Assembly (NCBI GenBank): GCA_027489955.1 | Contig: JAIXYZ010000008.1 | Coordinates: forward strand, 1 to 47,774 | DNA from: Hyphomicrobiales bacterium | GTDB taxonomy: Bacteria; Pseudomonadota; Alphaproteobacteria; Rhizobiales; Beijerinckiaceae | DNA length: 47,774 bases | Reading direction: 5' to 3' | Shown: piece by piece, positions 17,203 through 25,222 of the stretch | How positions within the stretch are numbered: the stretch's first letter is position 1 | How the letters are laid out: every line of letters starts with the position of its first letter | The notes under the pieces: generated by a model | Database searches by the model: none | Told to the model about the DNA's origin: nothing | What the model saw: only the letters and a program-made list of their open reading frames with translations | Program-made: the position numbers and the translations under genes

Positions 17203-18977
17203 GCGGCGAATCCGGCGCACGCAGGCTTCACGGCGGCGGCTTCCGGGCCGTCGGCAACGCCGTCACCTTCACGTTCGACGGCGCGCCGGTCCGCGGCCTT
17301 GCCGGGGAGAGCCTCGCCGCGTCGCTGGCTGCCGCAGGCCTCATCCGCACCGGCACCCGCCGCACCGGTGATGGCCAAGGCGTGTTCTGCGGCATGGGCG
17401 TGTGCCAGGAATGCGTGGTTACCGTCGATGGCCGCCCCGGCACGCGGGCCTGCATGACCGAGACCGTCGCGGGCCTTGCCGTCTCCGGCCACGCCTATGC
17501 CGTGTCTCCGCCCGCCAATCCGGGCGTATGGCCCGAAGCCATTCCCGCCTCGCTGAGCACCGACGTGCTCGTCGTCGGCGGCGGGCCGGCCGGCCTCGCG
17601 GCAGCGCGCGCGGCCGCCCTGTGCGGGGCCGCCGTCACGCTCGTGGACGAGCGCCGTCGCTTCGGCGGCCAGTACTACAAGCAGCTCGCCGGCAGCCAGG
17701 CCTTCGCCGACGGCGCCGTTCCCGACCGGCAATATGCCGGCGGCCGCGCCCTGATCGCGGAGGTCGCGCGGCTCGGGGTCTCGATGATCGGCGGCGTCAC
17801 CGTCTGGGGCGCGTTCGGCCCGCACGAGATCGCGGCCGACACGCCCGACGGTCCGGTCCTGTTCGCGCCGCGCCGCCTCGTCCTGGCGACCGGCGCGTAC
17901 GAGCGCGTCCCGCCCTTCCCGGGCTGGACGCTGCCGGGCGTGATGACCACGGGCGCCGTGCAGTCCTTCCTGCGCCGGTACCGCGTGGCGCCGGGCCGCC
18001 GCATCCTGATCGCCGGAAACGGCCCGCTGAACCTGCAGGTCGCGTCGGAACTGGTGAAGGCCGGCGCCGCGGTCGTCGCGGTGATCGAGACCGCGCCGGC
18101 CCCCGGGCTCTCCCATGCCTTCGCCCTCGCCTCGGCGGCGTTCGAGAGCCCCGACCTGGTGCGGGACGGCATCGGCTATCGCCTCGGCCTCATGCGCGCC
18201 CGCGTGCCCGTGCTCCACGGCCTGGCGCTGGTGCGCGCCGAGGGCGACGACAGCGTCCAGCGCGCGGTCGTGGCGAAGCTCGGAGCGGACGGCCGCGCCG
18301 TGCCCGGCACGGAGCGGGTCTTCGAGGCGGATATCGTCTGCGCGGGTTATGGGTTCCTGTCGTCGAACGAGCTCGCCCGTTCGCTGGGGTGCGGCCATGA
18401 TGCGGACCCGGTCCGCGGCGTGCTGGTCGCCCGCGTCGACGGGGACGGCCGGTCGACCCGGGAGGACGTCTTCCTCGCCGGAGACGGGGCCGCGATGAAC
18501 GGGGCGCGCGCCGCCCTCGCGCAAGGGTTCCTGGCTGGCTTTGCCGCTGCCCGCGATCTGGGCCGCACCATACCGGCGGAGATCGGGGACGAGGCCGAGC
18601 GGACCCGCCGCGATCTGCGCCGGCACCTGCGCTTCCAGGCGGCCCTCTGGTCCATCTATGCGGCACCCCGTCCCGGCATGGCGCTTGCCGATCCGGCGAC
18701 GCCGATCTGCCGGTGCGAGGGCGTGACCCGCGCCGAGGCGCAGGCCGCCATCGCGGACGGCGCGACCACGATCGGCGAGGTCAAGCGGCGCACGCGCATC
18801 GGCATGGGCCGCTGCCAGGGTCGCTATTGCGGAGCCTCCGTCGCCGAGCTGCTGGCCGGCGCGGCCGGCGCGGCCGGGTCCGGCCCCTCTGCCCCTTCCG
18901 AAACGGATGTCCAGGCGCCTCGCCAGCCTGCCCGGCCAGTCCCCATCGGCGCCATCGCCCGGCGGCCCGAACCATGA
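17199..18977 (+). CDS. Fused [2Fe-2S]/FAD dehydrogenase subunit (HcnA-HcnB / opine oxidase A type)
   Basis: A 592-residue protein with three parts. Residues 20-105 are a [2Fe-2S] domain with Cys64, 69, 72 and 85 (CGMGVCQEC...C). Residues 121-460 are a pyridine-nucleotide-disulphide-like FAD domain (VVGGGPAGLAAARAAA; second nucleotide fold LIAGNGPLNLQVASEL; FLAGDG). Residues 500-555 are a BFD-like Fe-S domain with Cys505, 507, 540 and 545 (ICRCEGVT; GRCQGRYC). In HcnABC and in opine/D-hydroxyproline dehydrogenases the first part is normally a separate small protein; here it is fused in frame. ATG 17199 overlaps the ATPase stop by 4 nt, and the next gene overlaps by 4 nt. It should pass electrons from the partner flavoprotein to the respiratory chain. 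Confidence 0.9.
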   Translation: MSGESGARRLHGGGFRAVGNAVTFTFDGAPVRGLAGESLAASLAAAGLIRTGTRRTGDGQGVFCGMGVCQECVVTVDGRPGTRACMTETVAGLAVSGHAYAVSPPANPGVWPEAIPASLSTDVLVVGGGPAGLAAARAAALCGAAVTLVDERRRFGGQYYKQLAGSQAFADGAVPDRQYAGGRALIAEVARLGVSMIGGVTVWGAFGPHEIAADTPDGPVLFAPRRLVLATGAYERVPPFPGWTLPGVMTTGAVQSFLRRYRVAPGRRILIAGNGPLNLQVASELVKAGAAVVAVIETAPAPGLSHAFALASAAFESPDLVRDGIGYRLGLMRARVPVLHGLALVRAEGDDSVQRAVVAKLGADGRAVPGTERVFEADIVCAGYGFLSSNELARSLGCGHDADPVRGVLVARVDGDGRSTREDVFLAGDGAAMNGARAALAQGFLAGFAAARDLGRTIPAEIGDEAERTRRDLRRHLRFQAALWSIYAAPRPGMALADPATPICRCEGVTRAEAQAAIADGATTIGEVKRRTRIGMGRCQGRYCGASVAELLAGAAGAAGSGPSAPSETDVQAPRQPARPVPIGAIARRPEP

Positions 18978-20131
18978 GCGCGGATGCGGATGTCATCGTC
19001 ATCGGCGGCGGCCTGTTCGGCTGCGCGACCGCTTACTACCTCGCCGCCTTCGGGCTGGACACGCTGGTCCTTGAGCGGGAGGGCGGGCTCGGCGCCGACG
19101 CCTCGGGCGCCACCGCCGGGAACCTGCACCTGCAGCTCTCCCCGTCCACCTACGCGCAGAAGGACGAAGCGTGGATCCGGTCCTTCTCCGACACGATCCC
19201 GTTCTTCCGCGACTGCGTCGCCTTCTGGCGCGAGGTCGTGCCGACCCTGCCGCGGGACGTGGAATTGCGGATCACCGGCGGCCTGATGGTGGCGCAGACC
19301 GCCGCTCAGCTAGAGACCCTGCAGCGCAAGACCGCCATCGAGACCGCCCAGGGGCTGGATATCGCGCTGCTCTCCCGCGCCGAGGTGGCCACGCTCGCGC
19401 CCTATCTGGCGCGGGACGTGCTGGGCGCCGCCTGGTGCCCGGGCGAGGGCATGGCGAACCCCATGCTGTCGGTCGCCGCATTCGCCGACGGGGCGCGGCG
19501 GGCCGGCGCCCGTTTCCGCACCGGCGCGAACGTCCGGGCGATGACGCGCGACGGGTCGCACTGGGAACTCGATAGTAGCGCCGGGCTGCTGCGCGCGCCC
19601 CGCGTCGTGGTGGCGGCGGGCCACGGATCGGCGGCGCTGACGGACGCGCTCGGCCTCTCGCTCGGCCTGACGAGCCGCGTCATCCAGATGGCTGCGAGCG
19701 AACCCTGCGCGCCGTTCGTGCCGCATCTGGTCTACCACGCCGAGCAGCGCATGACGCTGAAACAGACGGCCAACGGCAACGTGCTAATGGGCGGCGGCTG
19801 GAGCGCGAGCCTGGACGGGCGGTTCGGACGGCCTGCGGCCCTGCGCGAGAGCATCGAAGGTGCGCTGGGCGTGGCCGTCGCGGTCGTCCCCTCGCTGGCG
19901 CCCGTCAACCTCCTGCGCACCTGGGCAGGATACAACGTCTATACGCCCGACGGGCGCCCCTATCTGGGGGCTGTGCCGGGGCGCGACGGGCTCTTCCTCG
20001 CCATCTGCAACACCTACGGCTTCACCCTCGGGCCGCTCTGCGCGCTGCTGGCGGCGGAGGCGGTGGCCGGACGCAAGCCGTCCCACGACCTGGCGGCCTT
20101 CGCACCCGGCCGCGCGTCTGCGAGGCAATGA
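18974..20131 (+). CDS. FAD-dependent amine dehydrogenase subunit (HcnC / opine oxidase B / D-amino-acid dehydrogenase type)
   Basis: A 385-residue D-amino-acid-oxidase-fold protein. It has the FAD-binding VIVIGGGLFGCATAYYL at 8-24, a conserved GADASGATAGNLHLQ turn, and the C-terminal WAGYNVYTPDGRPYLGAV plus GFTLGPLCALL blocks typical of HcnC/OoxB-type subunits. It should hold the substrate-oxidising flavin that attacks a C-N bond of an amino or imino acid. It overlaps the fused HcnAB-like gene by 4 nt. Related complexes oxidise glycine, octopine/nopaline or D-hydroxyproline; which applies here is not visible. Confidence 0.88.
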   Translation: MSADADVIVIGGGLFGCATAYYLAAFGLDTLVLEREGGLGADASGATAGNLHLQLSPSTYAQKDEAWIRSFSDTIPFFRDCVAFWREVVPTLPRDVELRITGGLMVAQTAAQLETLQRKTAIETAQGLDIALLSRAEVATLAPYLARDVLGAAWCPGEGMANPMLSVAAFADGARRAGARFRTGANVRAMTRDGSHWELDSSAGLLRAPRVVVAAGHGSAALTDALGLSLGLTSRVIQMAASEPCAPFVPHLVYHAEQRMTLKQTANGNVLMGGGWSASLDGRFGRPAALRESIEGALGVAVAVVPSLAPVNLLRTWAGYNVYTPDGRPYLGAVPGRDGLFLAICNTYGFTLGPLCALLAAEAVAGRKPSHDLAAFAPGRASARQ

Positions 20132-20213
20132 GCCATGACGGCCGATCTCAACCGCTCCGGTTTGCCGCATCTTTTCAGGTGCTTCGCCATTTGCAATCGG
20201 TGTGTCAATCATA

Positions 20214-20227
20214 TAACTTATAAGTTA
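20214..20227. promoter_or_regulatory. Perfect 14-bp palindromic operator upstream of the transketolase genes
   Basis: TAACTTATAAGTTA is a complete 14-bp palindrome 51 nt before the first transketolase ATG and in the 146-bp gap after the dehydrogenase genes. It contains the 12-mer AACTTATAAGTT found at 11997-12008. No strong -35/-10 pair was found around it. It probably marks a second promoter of the same regulon. Confidence 0.65.
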
Positions 20228-20277
20228 CAGGATAGGCGCTGCCGCATCAGTGGCCGCCTGCGAGCCCGGAGCCATCC

Positions 20278-21168
20278 ATGACCGCGCCCCTGCGGACCGC
20301 CGCCGATCCATCCAGCGCCGGGAAGCTTGTGCCGACTGCGGCCGAAATCGCGCGGCTGCGCGAGCGGGCGCGCTTCGTTCGGCTGGAGACGCTGAGGCTG
20401 ATCCAGATCGCCAAGGTCGGCCATTACACGTCGGTCTTCTCGTGCGCCGAGATCTTCGCCGTTCTCTACTACGACGCGATGCGGCTGAAGCGCGGCGAAC
20501 CGGCCTGGCCGGACCGCGACCGCTTCCTCATGGGCAAGGGCCACGCCGCGGTCGGGCTCTATCCCCTGCTCGCGGACTGGGACTTCTTCGGCAAGGACCT
20601 GCTCGACGGCTATACCCGCCTGGGCAACCCGCTCGGCGACCATCCCGACATGCGCAAGGTGCCGGGGGTGGACTTCTCGTCCGGCTCCATCGGCCATGCG
20701 CTCTCGGGAGGCATTGGCATGGCGCTGGCCGGGCGGCTGCTGAAGCGCGACTTCGACGTCTACGTCCTGCTCGGCGACGGCGAGATGCAGGAGGGGCAGG
20801 TCTGGGAGGCGGCCCTGTCCGCGGCCCATCACCGGATCGGCAACCTGATCGCCATCGTCGACCGCAACGGCTACCAGCTCGACGGCAATGTCGACGACAT
20901 CATCGGCGTCGAGCCGCTCGCCGGCAAATGGCGCGCCTTCGGCTGGGACGTGCACGAGGTCGACGGGCACGACGCGGCCGCCCTCGCCGGCCTCCTGCGC
21001 AGGCTCAAGGCCGACCGCAACCGGGACCGGCCCGTCTGCGTCATCGCCCGCACCGTCAAGGGCAAGGGCGTCAGCTACATGGAGACCGAGCCCGGCTGGC
21101 ATCTGGGCTACCTCAGCCCGGACGACGAGGCGCGCGCCGCCGAAGAGATCGCGCGGGGAGACGCCTGA
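20278..21168 (+). CDS. Transketolase-like, N-terminal (ThDP-binding) subunit
   Basis: A 296-residue protein equal to the first third of a full transketolase. It carries the thiamine-diphosphate motif GDGEMQEGQ with Gly166-Asp167-Gly168 and the closing Asn197 (VDRNGYQ), plus the MGKGHAA and SSGSIGHALSGGIGMA blocks. The partner gene starts 1 nt after its stop. Two-subunit transketolases occur in dedicated pathways (for example apiose and sulfoquinovose breakdown, as I recall) as well as archaeal-type central metabolism. Behind the module's palindrome it is more likely a dedicated enzyme transferring a two-carbon ketol unit of a pathway intermediate. Confidence 0.92.
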   Translation: MTAPLRTAADPSSAGKLVPTAAEIARLRERARFVRLETLRLIQIAKVGHYTSVFSCAEIFAVLYYDAMRLKRGEPAWPDRDRFLMGKGHAAVGLYPLLADWDFFGKDLLDGYTRLGNPLGDHPDMRKVPGVDFSSGSIGHALSGGIGMALAGRLLKRDFDVYVLLGDGEMQEGQVWEAALSAAHHRIGNLIAIVDRNGYQLDGNVDDIIGVEPLAGKWRAFGWDVHEVDGHDAAALAGLLRRLKADRNRDRPVCVIARTVKGKGVSYMETEPGWHLGYLSPDDEARAAEEIARGDA

Positions 21169-21169
21169 C

Positions 21170-22159
21170 ATGACATCCGCGCCCCTCGACCCCCAGAGCT
21201 GGCAGTACCGCCAGATCAACGCCCGCGCACCGGGCCTCGGCTACCTCTCGAACGCCCTGACCTCGCTGGTGGAAGCCGGCCATCCCGTCATGGCTGGCAC
21301 CGCGGACCTGCAATATTCCAACGGCCTGGTGCGCTTCGCCGAGCGCCATCCCGAGCGCTTCGTCCAGTTCGGCATCTCCGAGCAGAACATGGTCTCGGCC
21401 GCGGCCGGCATGGCCGCCGCCGGCGCGATGCCCTTCGTCGCCACCTTCGCCTCGTTCCTGGCGCTCCTGTGCTGCGAGCAGATCCGCACCGACATCGCGT
21501 ATTCGGCGTTGCCCGTCCGGCTGATCGGGCATCACGCCGGCATCGCGCTCGGCTTCTACGGCACGTCCCACCACGCCACCGAGGACCTGGCGATCATGCG
21601 CAGCATCGCCGACCTGACCGTCGTCGCCCCGGCGGACGGCCCCCAGCTCGCCGCGGCCATCCGCGCCTCCGCCGACCACCCGCGGCCGATCTATTTCCGC
21701 ATCGGCCGCGGCCAGGAGCCGAACGTCTACGCGGAGGACGCGCCCTTCTCGTTCGGAAAGGCCATCGTCCACGCGGAAGGCTCGGACATCGTCCTTATCG
21801 CCTGCGGCACGCTCGTCCATCCGGCGCGGGCTGCGCTGCAATCGCTGCGGGCCGCCGGCATCGATGCCGGCCTTATCGACATGCCGACGATCAAGCCGCT
21901 GGACGAGGAGGCGATCCTGGCCGCCGCCGGCCGCGCGCGGATCGTGCTCACCCTAGAAGAGCACAACATCCTGGGCGGCCTCGGCGGCGCCGTCGCTGAG
22001 GTCATGGCCGAGTCCGGCGCCCGCGCGCGCCTCGTCCGCCACGGCATTCGCGACGAGTACAGCCTGATCGCGCCGCCCACGCACCTCTACCGGCACTACC
22101 GCCTCGACGCGGACGGCATCGAGGCCGTCGCCCGCGAGGCGCTGAACCGCCTGTCCTGA
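21170..22159 (+). CDS. Transketolase-like, C-terminal subunit
   Basis: A 329-residue protein with the pyrimidine-binding domain (general base Glu71 in FGISEQNMVSAAAG, residues 68-80) and the C-terminal transketolase domain (IVLIACGTLVHPARAALQSL; TLEEHNILGGLGGAVAEVM). It makes the active site together with the preceding subunit, since Glu71 must reach the ThDP of the other chain. The start ATG at 21170 follows the upstream stop with one base between. DXP synthase and 2-oxoacid dehydrogenase E1 relatives share parts of these motifs, but the length and blocks fit split transketolase best. Confidence 0.92.
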   Translation: MTSAPLDPQSWQYRQINARAPGLGYLSNALTSLVEAGHPVMAGTADLQYSNGLVRFAERHPERFVQFGISEQNMVSAAAGMAAAGAMPFVATFASFLALLCCEQIRTDIAYSALPVRLIGHHAGIALGFYGTSHHATEDLAIMRSIADLTVVAPADGPQLAAAIRASADHPRPIYFRIGRGQEPNVYAEDAPFSFGKAIVHAEGSDIVLIACGTLVHPARAALQSLRAAGIDAGLIDMPTIKPLDEEAILAAAGRARIVLTLEEHNILGGLGGAVAEVMAESGARARLVRHGIRDEYSLIAPPTHLYRHYRLDADGIEAVAREALNRLS

Positions 22160-22181
22160 CGCTTCCGGCCGAAAGACCGCC

Positions 22182-23504
22182 ATGCCCAAGATCGTTTCGA
22201 ACGCCGCCCTCGCCGCCCGCGCCAGCGCGGTCATCCCCGGCGGCCATCTCAGCCCCAGCCGGCGCCTCGGGCACCCTTACGTGTTCGTGCGGGCCTCTGG
22301 CGCCCACCTCTACGACGCGGACGGCAACGCCCATGTCGACTTCCATTGCGGCTTCGGCGCCAACGTGCTGGGCCATTGCCATCCCGCCGTCGCCGCGCGC
22401 ATCCGCGAGGTCGGCGACCGGATCGATCTCGTCGGCGCCGGCATGATGGACCTGGAGGTGGAGGCCGCGGAGGCGCTCGTCGCGGCGATCCCCTGCGCTG
22501 AGCAGGTGGCCTTCTGCAGCTCCGGCTCGGAAGCGACCTACCACGCGTTGCGCCTCGCCCGCGCCGCGACCGGGCGGACCAAGATCATCAAGTTCCAGGG
22601 CGGCTATCACGGCTGGCACGACTACGTCGCCATGAACGTGCAGTCCGCCGCCGGGGCCATCGGCGACTACGACCCGATCAGCGCCGGCATTCTGGCGGAC
22701 GCCGCCCGCCACACGATCGTCCTGCGCTACAACGATGCAGAGGCTGTGGAGGCGTGCCTCAAGGCGCGCGGCCACGAGGTCGCCGCCATCATCATCGAGC
22801 CGATCGCGCACAATGTCGGCTCGGTCATCGCGGACCGCGCCTTCCTGGAAGCGCTGCGCCGGATGACGCGCGAGCACGGCGTCGTCCTGATCTTCGACGA
22901 GGTCATTACCGGCTTCCGCCACGCACTCGGCGGGTACCAGTCGCTCGTGGGCGTGACGCCGGACCTCGCCACCTTCGGCAAGGCGGCCGCCTCCGGCTAT
23001 CCGCTGGGGCTGGTCGCCGGGCGCCGCGACCTGCTGGAGCGCGTGGGGCGCGGGGGCGACGGGGCGGTCTTCATGGGCGGCACGTTCAACGGCACGCCTG
23101 CCTCCCTGGCCGCGCTGCTCGCAACGCTCGACGAACTGCGCAAGCCCGATACCTATCGCCGCCTGTTCGAGCTCGGCGACTATCTGCGCCGGCAGCTCGA
23201 CGGCATCTTCCAGCGCACCGGCGTCGAAGCGCAGGCCGCGGGGTTCGGCTCGGTCTGGCTGCCCTATTTCTTCAAGGGCGACTATCGCTGCTACGAGGAT
23301 CTGCTCGCCAATGACGACAGGCTCGACCTGGCGTTCCGGCAGGCGATGGTGGCGCGCCGCTATATCAGCCAGCCGCTGCCGCTCAAGCGTCTCTATCTGT
23401 CCCTGAGCCACACCCGCGCGCTGGTGGACGAGGCGCTCGACGACATGGAGACGATCCTGCGGGATCTCGCCCGCGCGCCGAAGGCCAAGCCCGCCCTGGT
23501 CTGA
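22182..23504 (+). CDS. Class III aminotransferase, glutamate-1-semialdehyde 2,1-aminomutase-like
   Basis: A 440-residue PLP enzyme with the cofactor-ring Asp239 in FDEVITGFR, PLP-binding Lys267 in ATFGKAAASGYPLG, and SSGSEATYHALRLARAATGR at 113-132. The sequence type is that of GSA-aminotransferase-like proteins, but the lysine context (FGKAAASG rather than the usual LGKIIGGG) and location argue against a role in haem synthesis. It is last in the transketolase operon (22-nt gap). It probably adds or removes an amino group on a pathway intermediate. It converges on the GntR gene at 23517 with 12 nt between. Confidence 0.88.
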   Translation: MPKIVSNAALAARASAVIPGGHLSPSRRLGHPYVFVRASGAHLYDADGNAHVDFHCGFGANVLGHCHPAVAARIREVGDRIDLVGAGMMDLEVEAAEALVAAIPCAEQVAFCSSGSEATYHALRLARAATGRTKIIKFQGGYHGWHDYVAMNVQSAAGAIGDYDPISAGILADAARHTIVLRYNDAEAVEACLKARGHEVAAIIIEPIAHNVGSVIADRAFLEALRRMTREHGVVLIFDEVITGFRHALGGYQSLVGVTPDLATFGKAAASGYPLGLVAGRRDLLERVGRGGDGAVFMGGTFNGTPASLAALLATLDELRKPDTYRRLFELGDYLRRQLDGIFQRTGVEAQAAGFGSVWLPYFFKGDYRCYEDLLANDDRLDLAFRQAMVARRYISQPLPLKRLYLSLSHTRALVDEALDDMETILRDLARAPKAKPALV

Positions 23505-23516
23505 GGTCCGGTCCGC

Positions 23517-24233
23517 TCAGCGCTCGCCGTCGCGAAATACGCCGCGGGGCAGGTTGTCCGCGAAACGCCGGGCGCGGTCCAGATGGGCCTGCATCAGGGC
23601 CCCGGCGCGCTCGCCTTCTCCCTCCAGGATCGCCCGCGCCACGGCGCGGTGCTCCTGGTTGGACAGCCGCAGCGTCTCCGAGGTCAGCGCCCCGCTGAGC
23701 TGGAACATGATCAGCGGCAGCTGGAGCTGGCGCACGAGCGAGGACAATTGCTCGTTGCCGCTGGCGTCGGCCACCGCCTGGTGGAAGATCCGGTTCTCGT
23801 CGAGATAGGTGACCGCGACATCGCGCGGCTCCTCGATCCAGATCGGCGCGATGGCGCGCTCGAATTCGGCGCGCACCTGGGGATCGGCGACCTTCTGCGC
23901 CGCCAGCCGTGCGGCGAGCCCCTCCAGAGCGGTGCGGATGTCGAAGAGATCCTGCGTCTGGCGCGCCGAGAGGCGGCGCACGATCGCGCCCTTGTTGGGC
24001 ACGCTCTCCACCAGGCCCTCAGCCGACAGACGCCGGAACGCCTCCCGCAGCGGACCGCGGCTGACCCCGAGGTCGCGCGTGAGATCGGCTTCGATCAGGC
24101 GCTGTCCGGGGGCATAGCGCCCGCACAGGATCCCGTCCTTCAGGTGCAGGAACACGTGCTCGACGGTGGATCCGCGCGCACGGGCGGAGCCGTTGCGCTC
24201 ATCCGGCGAATCGAGTGCGGCGTCCTGCAGCAT
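23517..24233 (-). CDS. GntR-family regulator, FCD subfamily, of the ligase/TRAP module
   Basis: A 238-residue protein with winged helix at 23-88 (VEHVFLHLKDGILCGRYAPG; LGVSRGPLREAFRRLSAEGL) and an FCD domain (LFDIRTALEGLAARLAAQ; ENRIFHQAVADASGNEQL). I chose ATG 24233. An in-frame TTG at 24284 would add 17 residues, but it lies upstream of a plausible minus promoter (TTGTAG, 17 nt, TACGAT, 24297-24269) and inside the operator region. It is divergent from the citryl-CoA-lyase-like gene and probably represses it and itself. Acyl-CoA or carboxylate effectors are common in this subfamily. Confidence 0.87.
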   Translation of the reverse strand: MLQDAALDSPDERNGSARARGSTVEHVFLHLKDGILCGRYAPGQRLIEADLTRDLGVSRGPLREAFRRLSAEGLVESVPNKGAIVRRLSARQTQDLFDIRTALEGLAARLAAQKVADPQVRAEFERAIAPIWIEEPRDVAVTYLDENRIFHQAVADASGNEQLSSLVRQLQLPLIMFQLSGALTSETLRLSNQEHRAVARAILEGEGERAGALMQAHLDRARRFADNLPRGVFRDGER

Positions 24234-24262
24234 GCCGTTCAGATACCACTTCCGCGGCTGGA

Positions 24263-24297
24263 TTGACAATCGTATGCCGTTCAATATTGTCCTACAA
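24263..24297 (+). promoter_or_regulatory. Promoter and FadR-type operator of the ligase/TRAP operon
   Basis: TTGACA (24263-24268), 16 nt, TATTGT (24285-24290) is a good promoter. TTGTCCTACAA (24287-24297) fits the FadR-subfamily consensus TNGTNNNACNA and overlaps the -10 and start point. GACAAT (24265) and ATTGTC (24286) form a second, wider inverted repeat, and a third GACAAT lies near 24319. A facing minus promoter for the regulator overlaps the same bases, so one bound dimer could silence both directions. Confidence 0.65.
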
Positions 24298-24425
24298 AAT
24301 TAGAAAGCGATCCCGGAAGACAATGGGTTCGCAAGGAAGGATACGCCCATGAGACGTCCCGACGGCATCCTTGCCGCGCCCGGTGGGCTGCGCGCGTCCG
24401 AAACCTCCGGCCGGAGGTGCTCGGC

Positions 24426-25220
24426 ATGGCGATGATGATCGGCAAGGCCGGGCCCGCCGAGAGCTCGATCTGCACGTCCGATGCCGCCAGCATCGAGGTG
24501 CGCGGCCGCGACCTGTGCAACGAGCTGATGGGCCATGTCGGGTTCACCGACTTCTTTTTCCTGCTCGTCAACGGCCGCATGCCGACCGACAGGCAGCGCT
24601 ACTTCCTCGACCTGCTGCTGGTCACCATCGCCGAGCATGGCCTGACGCCCACCGCGCAGGCGGCCCGCATGACGCTCGCGGCCGATCCCGCCTGCCTGCA
24701 GGGCGCGGTCGCGGCCGGCATCCTGGGCTGCGGGTCCGTGGTCATGGGCACCGCCGAGTCCTGCGGCCGGGTGCTGGTGGAGGCGCAGGCCAGGGTCGCC
24801 ACTGGCGAGACGCCCGATGACGTCGCCGCCGCCATGGCCAAGTCGATCCGCGCCTCGGGCGCGAAGATGCCCGGCTTCGGCCATCCCCTGCACCATCCGG
24901 TCGACCCGCGATCGGTCCGGATCCTGGCCCTCTCGGACGAACAGGGCGCGGCGGGGCCGCATGTCGCCCTCGCCCGCGCCTTCGAGCCGGCGGTGGCCGC
25001 CGCCTGGGGCAAGGCGATGCCGATGAACGTGTCGATGGTGATCGCGGCCGTGCTGCTCGACCTCGATTTCCCCCCCGCCATGATCAAGGCGATCCCGATC
25101 CTGGCGCGGACCGCAGGGCTCCTGGGCCACCTCGCCGAGGAGCAGGCCCGGCCCATCGGCTTCCTCATGGCCCACCATGCCGAGGCGGCCATCGCCTACA
25201 CCCGCTCCCCGGAGGCCTGA
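24426..25220 (+). CDS. Citryl-CoA lyase-like protein (short citrate-synthase family)
   Basis: A 264-residue protein equal to the C-terminal catalytic part of citrate synthase. GFGHPLHHPVDPR at 150-162 matches the citrate-synthase GFGHRVYKxxDPR block carrying one catalytic His (His153 here), and ARTAGLLGHLAEEQARPIG at 227-245 matches the last conserved block. The first catalytic His block (GPxHGG in citrate synthase) is replaced by GCGSVVMGTAESCG. Size and layout fit stand-alone citryl-CoA lyase, which splits citryl-CoA into acetyl-CoA and oxaloacetate. ATG 24426 has GGAGG 8 nt upstream. It is paired (2-nt gap) with a CoA ligase and a TRAP transporter, so its true substrate may be a related hydroxyacyl-CoA. 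Confidence 0.78.
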   Translation: MAMMIGKAGPAESSICTSDAASIEVRGRDLCNELMGHVGFTDFFFLLVNGRMPTDRQRYFLDLLLVTIAEHGLTPTAQAARMTLAADPACLQGAVAAGILGCGSVVMGTAESCGRVLVEAQARVATGETPDDVAAAMAKSIRASGAKMPGFGHPLHHPVDPRSVRILALSDEQGAAGPHVALARAFEPAVAAAWGKAMPMNVSMVIAAVLLDLDFPPAMIKAIPILARTAGLLGHLAEEQARPIGFLMAHHAEAAIAYTRSPEA

Positions 25221-25222
25221 CG

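Noticed and set aside
15897-18626. Minus-strand open frame of about 900 codons
   Set aside because: Covers permease, ATPase and dehydrogenase genes with clear motifs; its own translation shows none.
22182-23504. Assignment of the aminotransferase as HemL of haem synthesis
   Set aside because: The PLP-lysine context differs from HemL and the gene lies in a catabolic operon after a palindromic operator.
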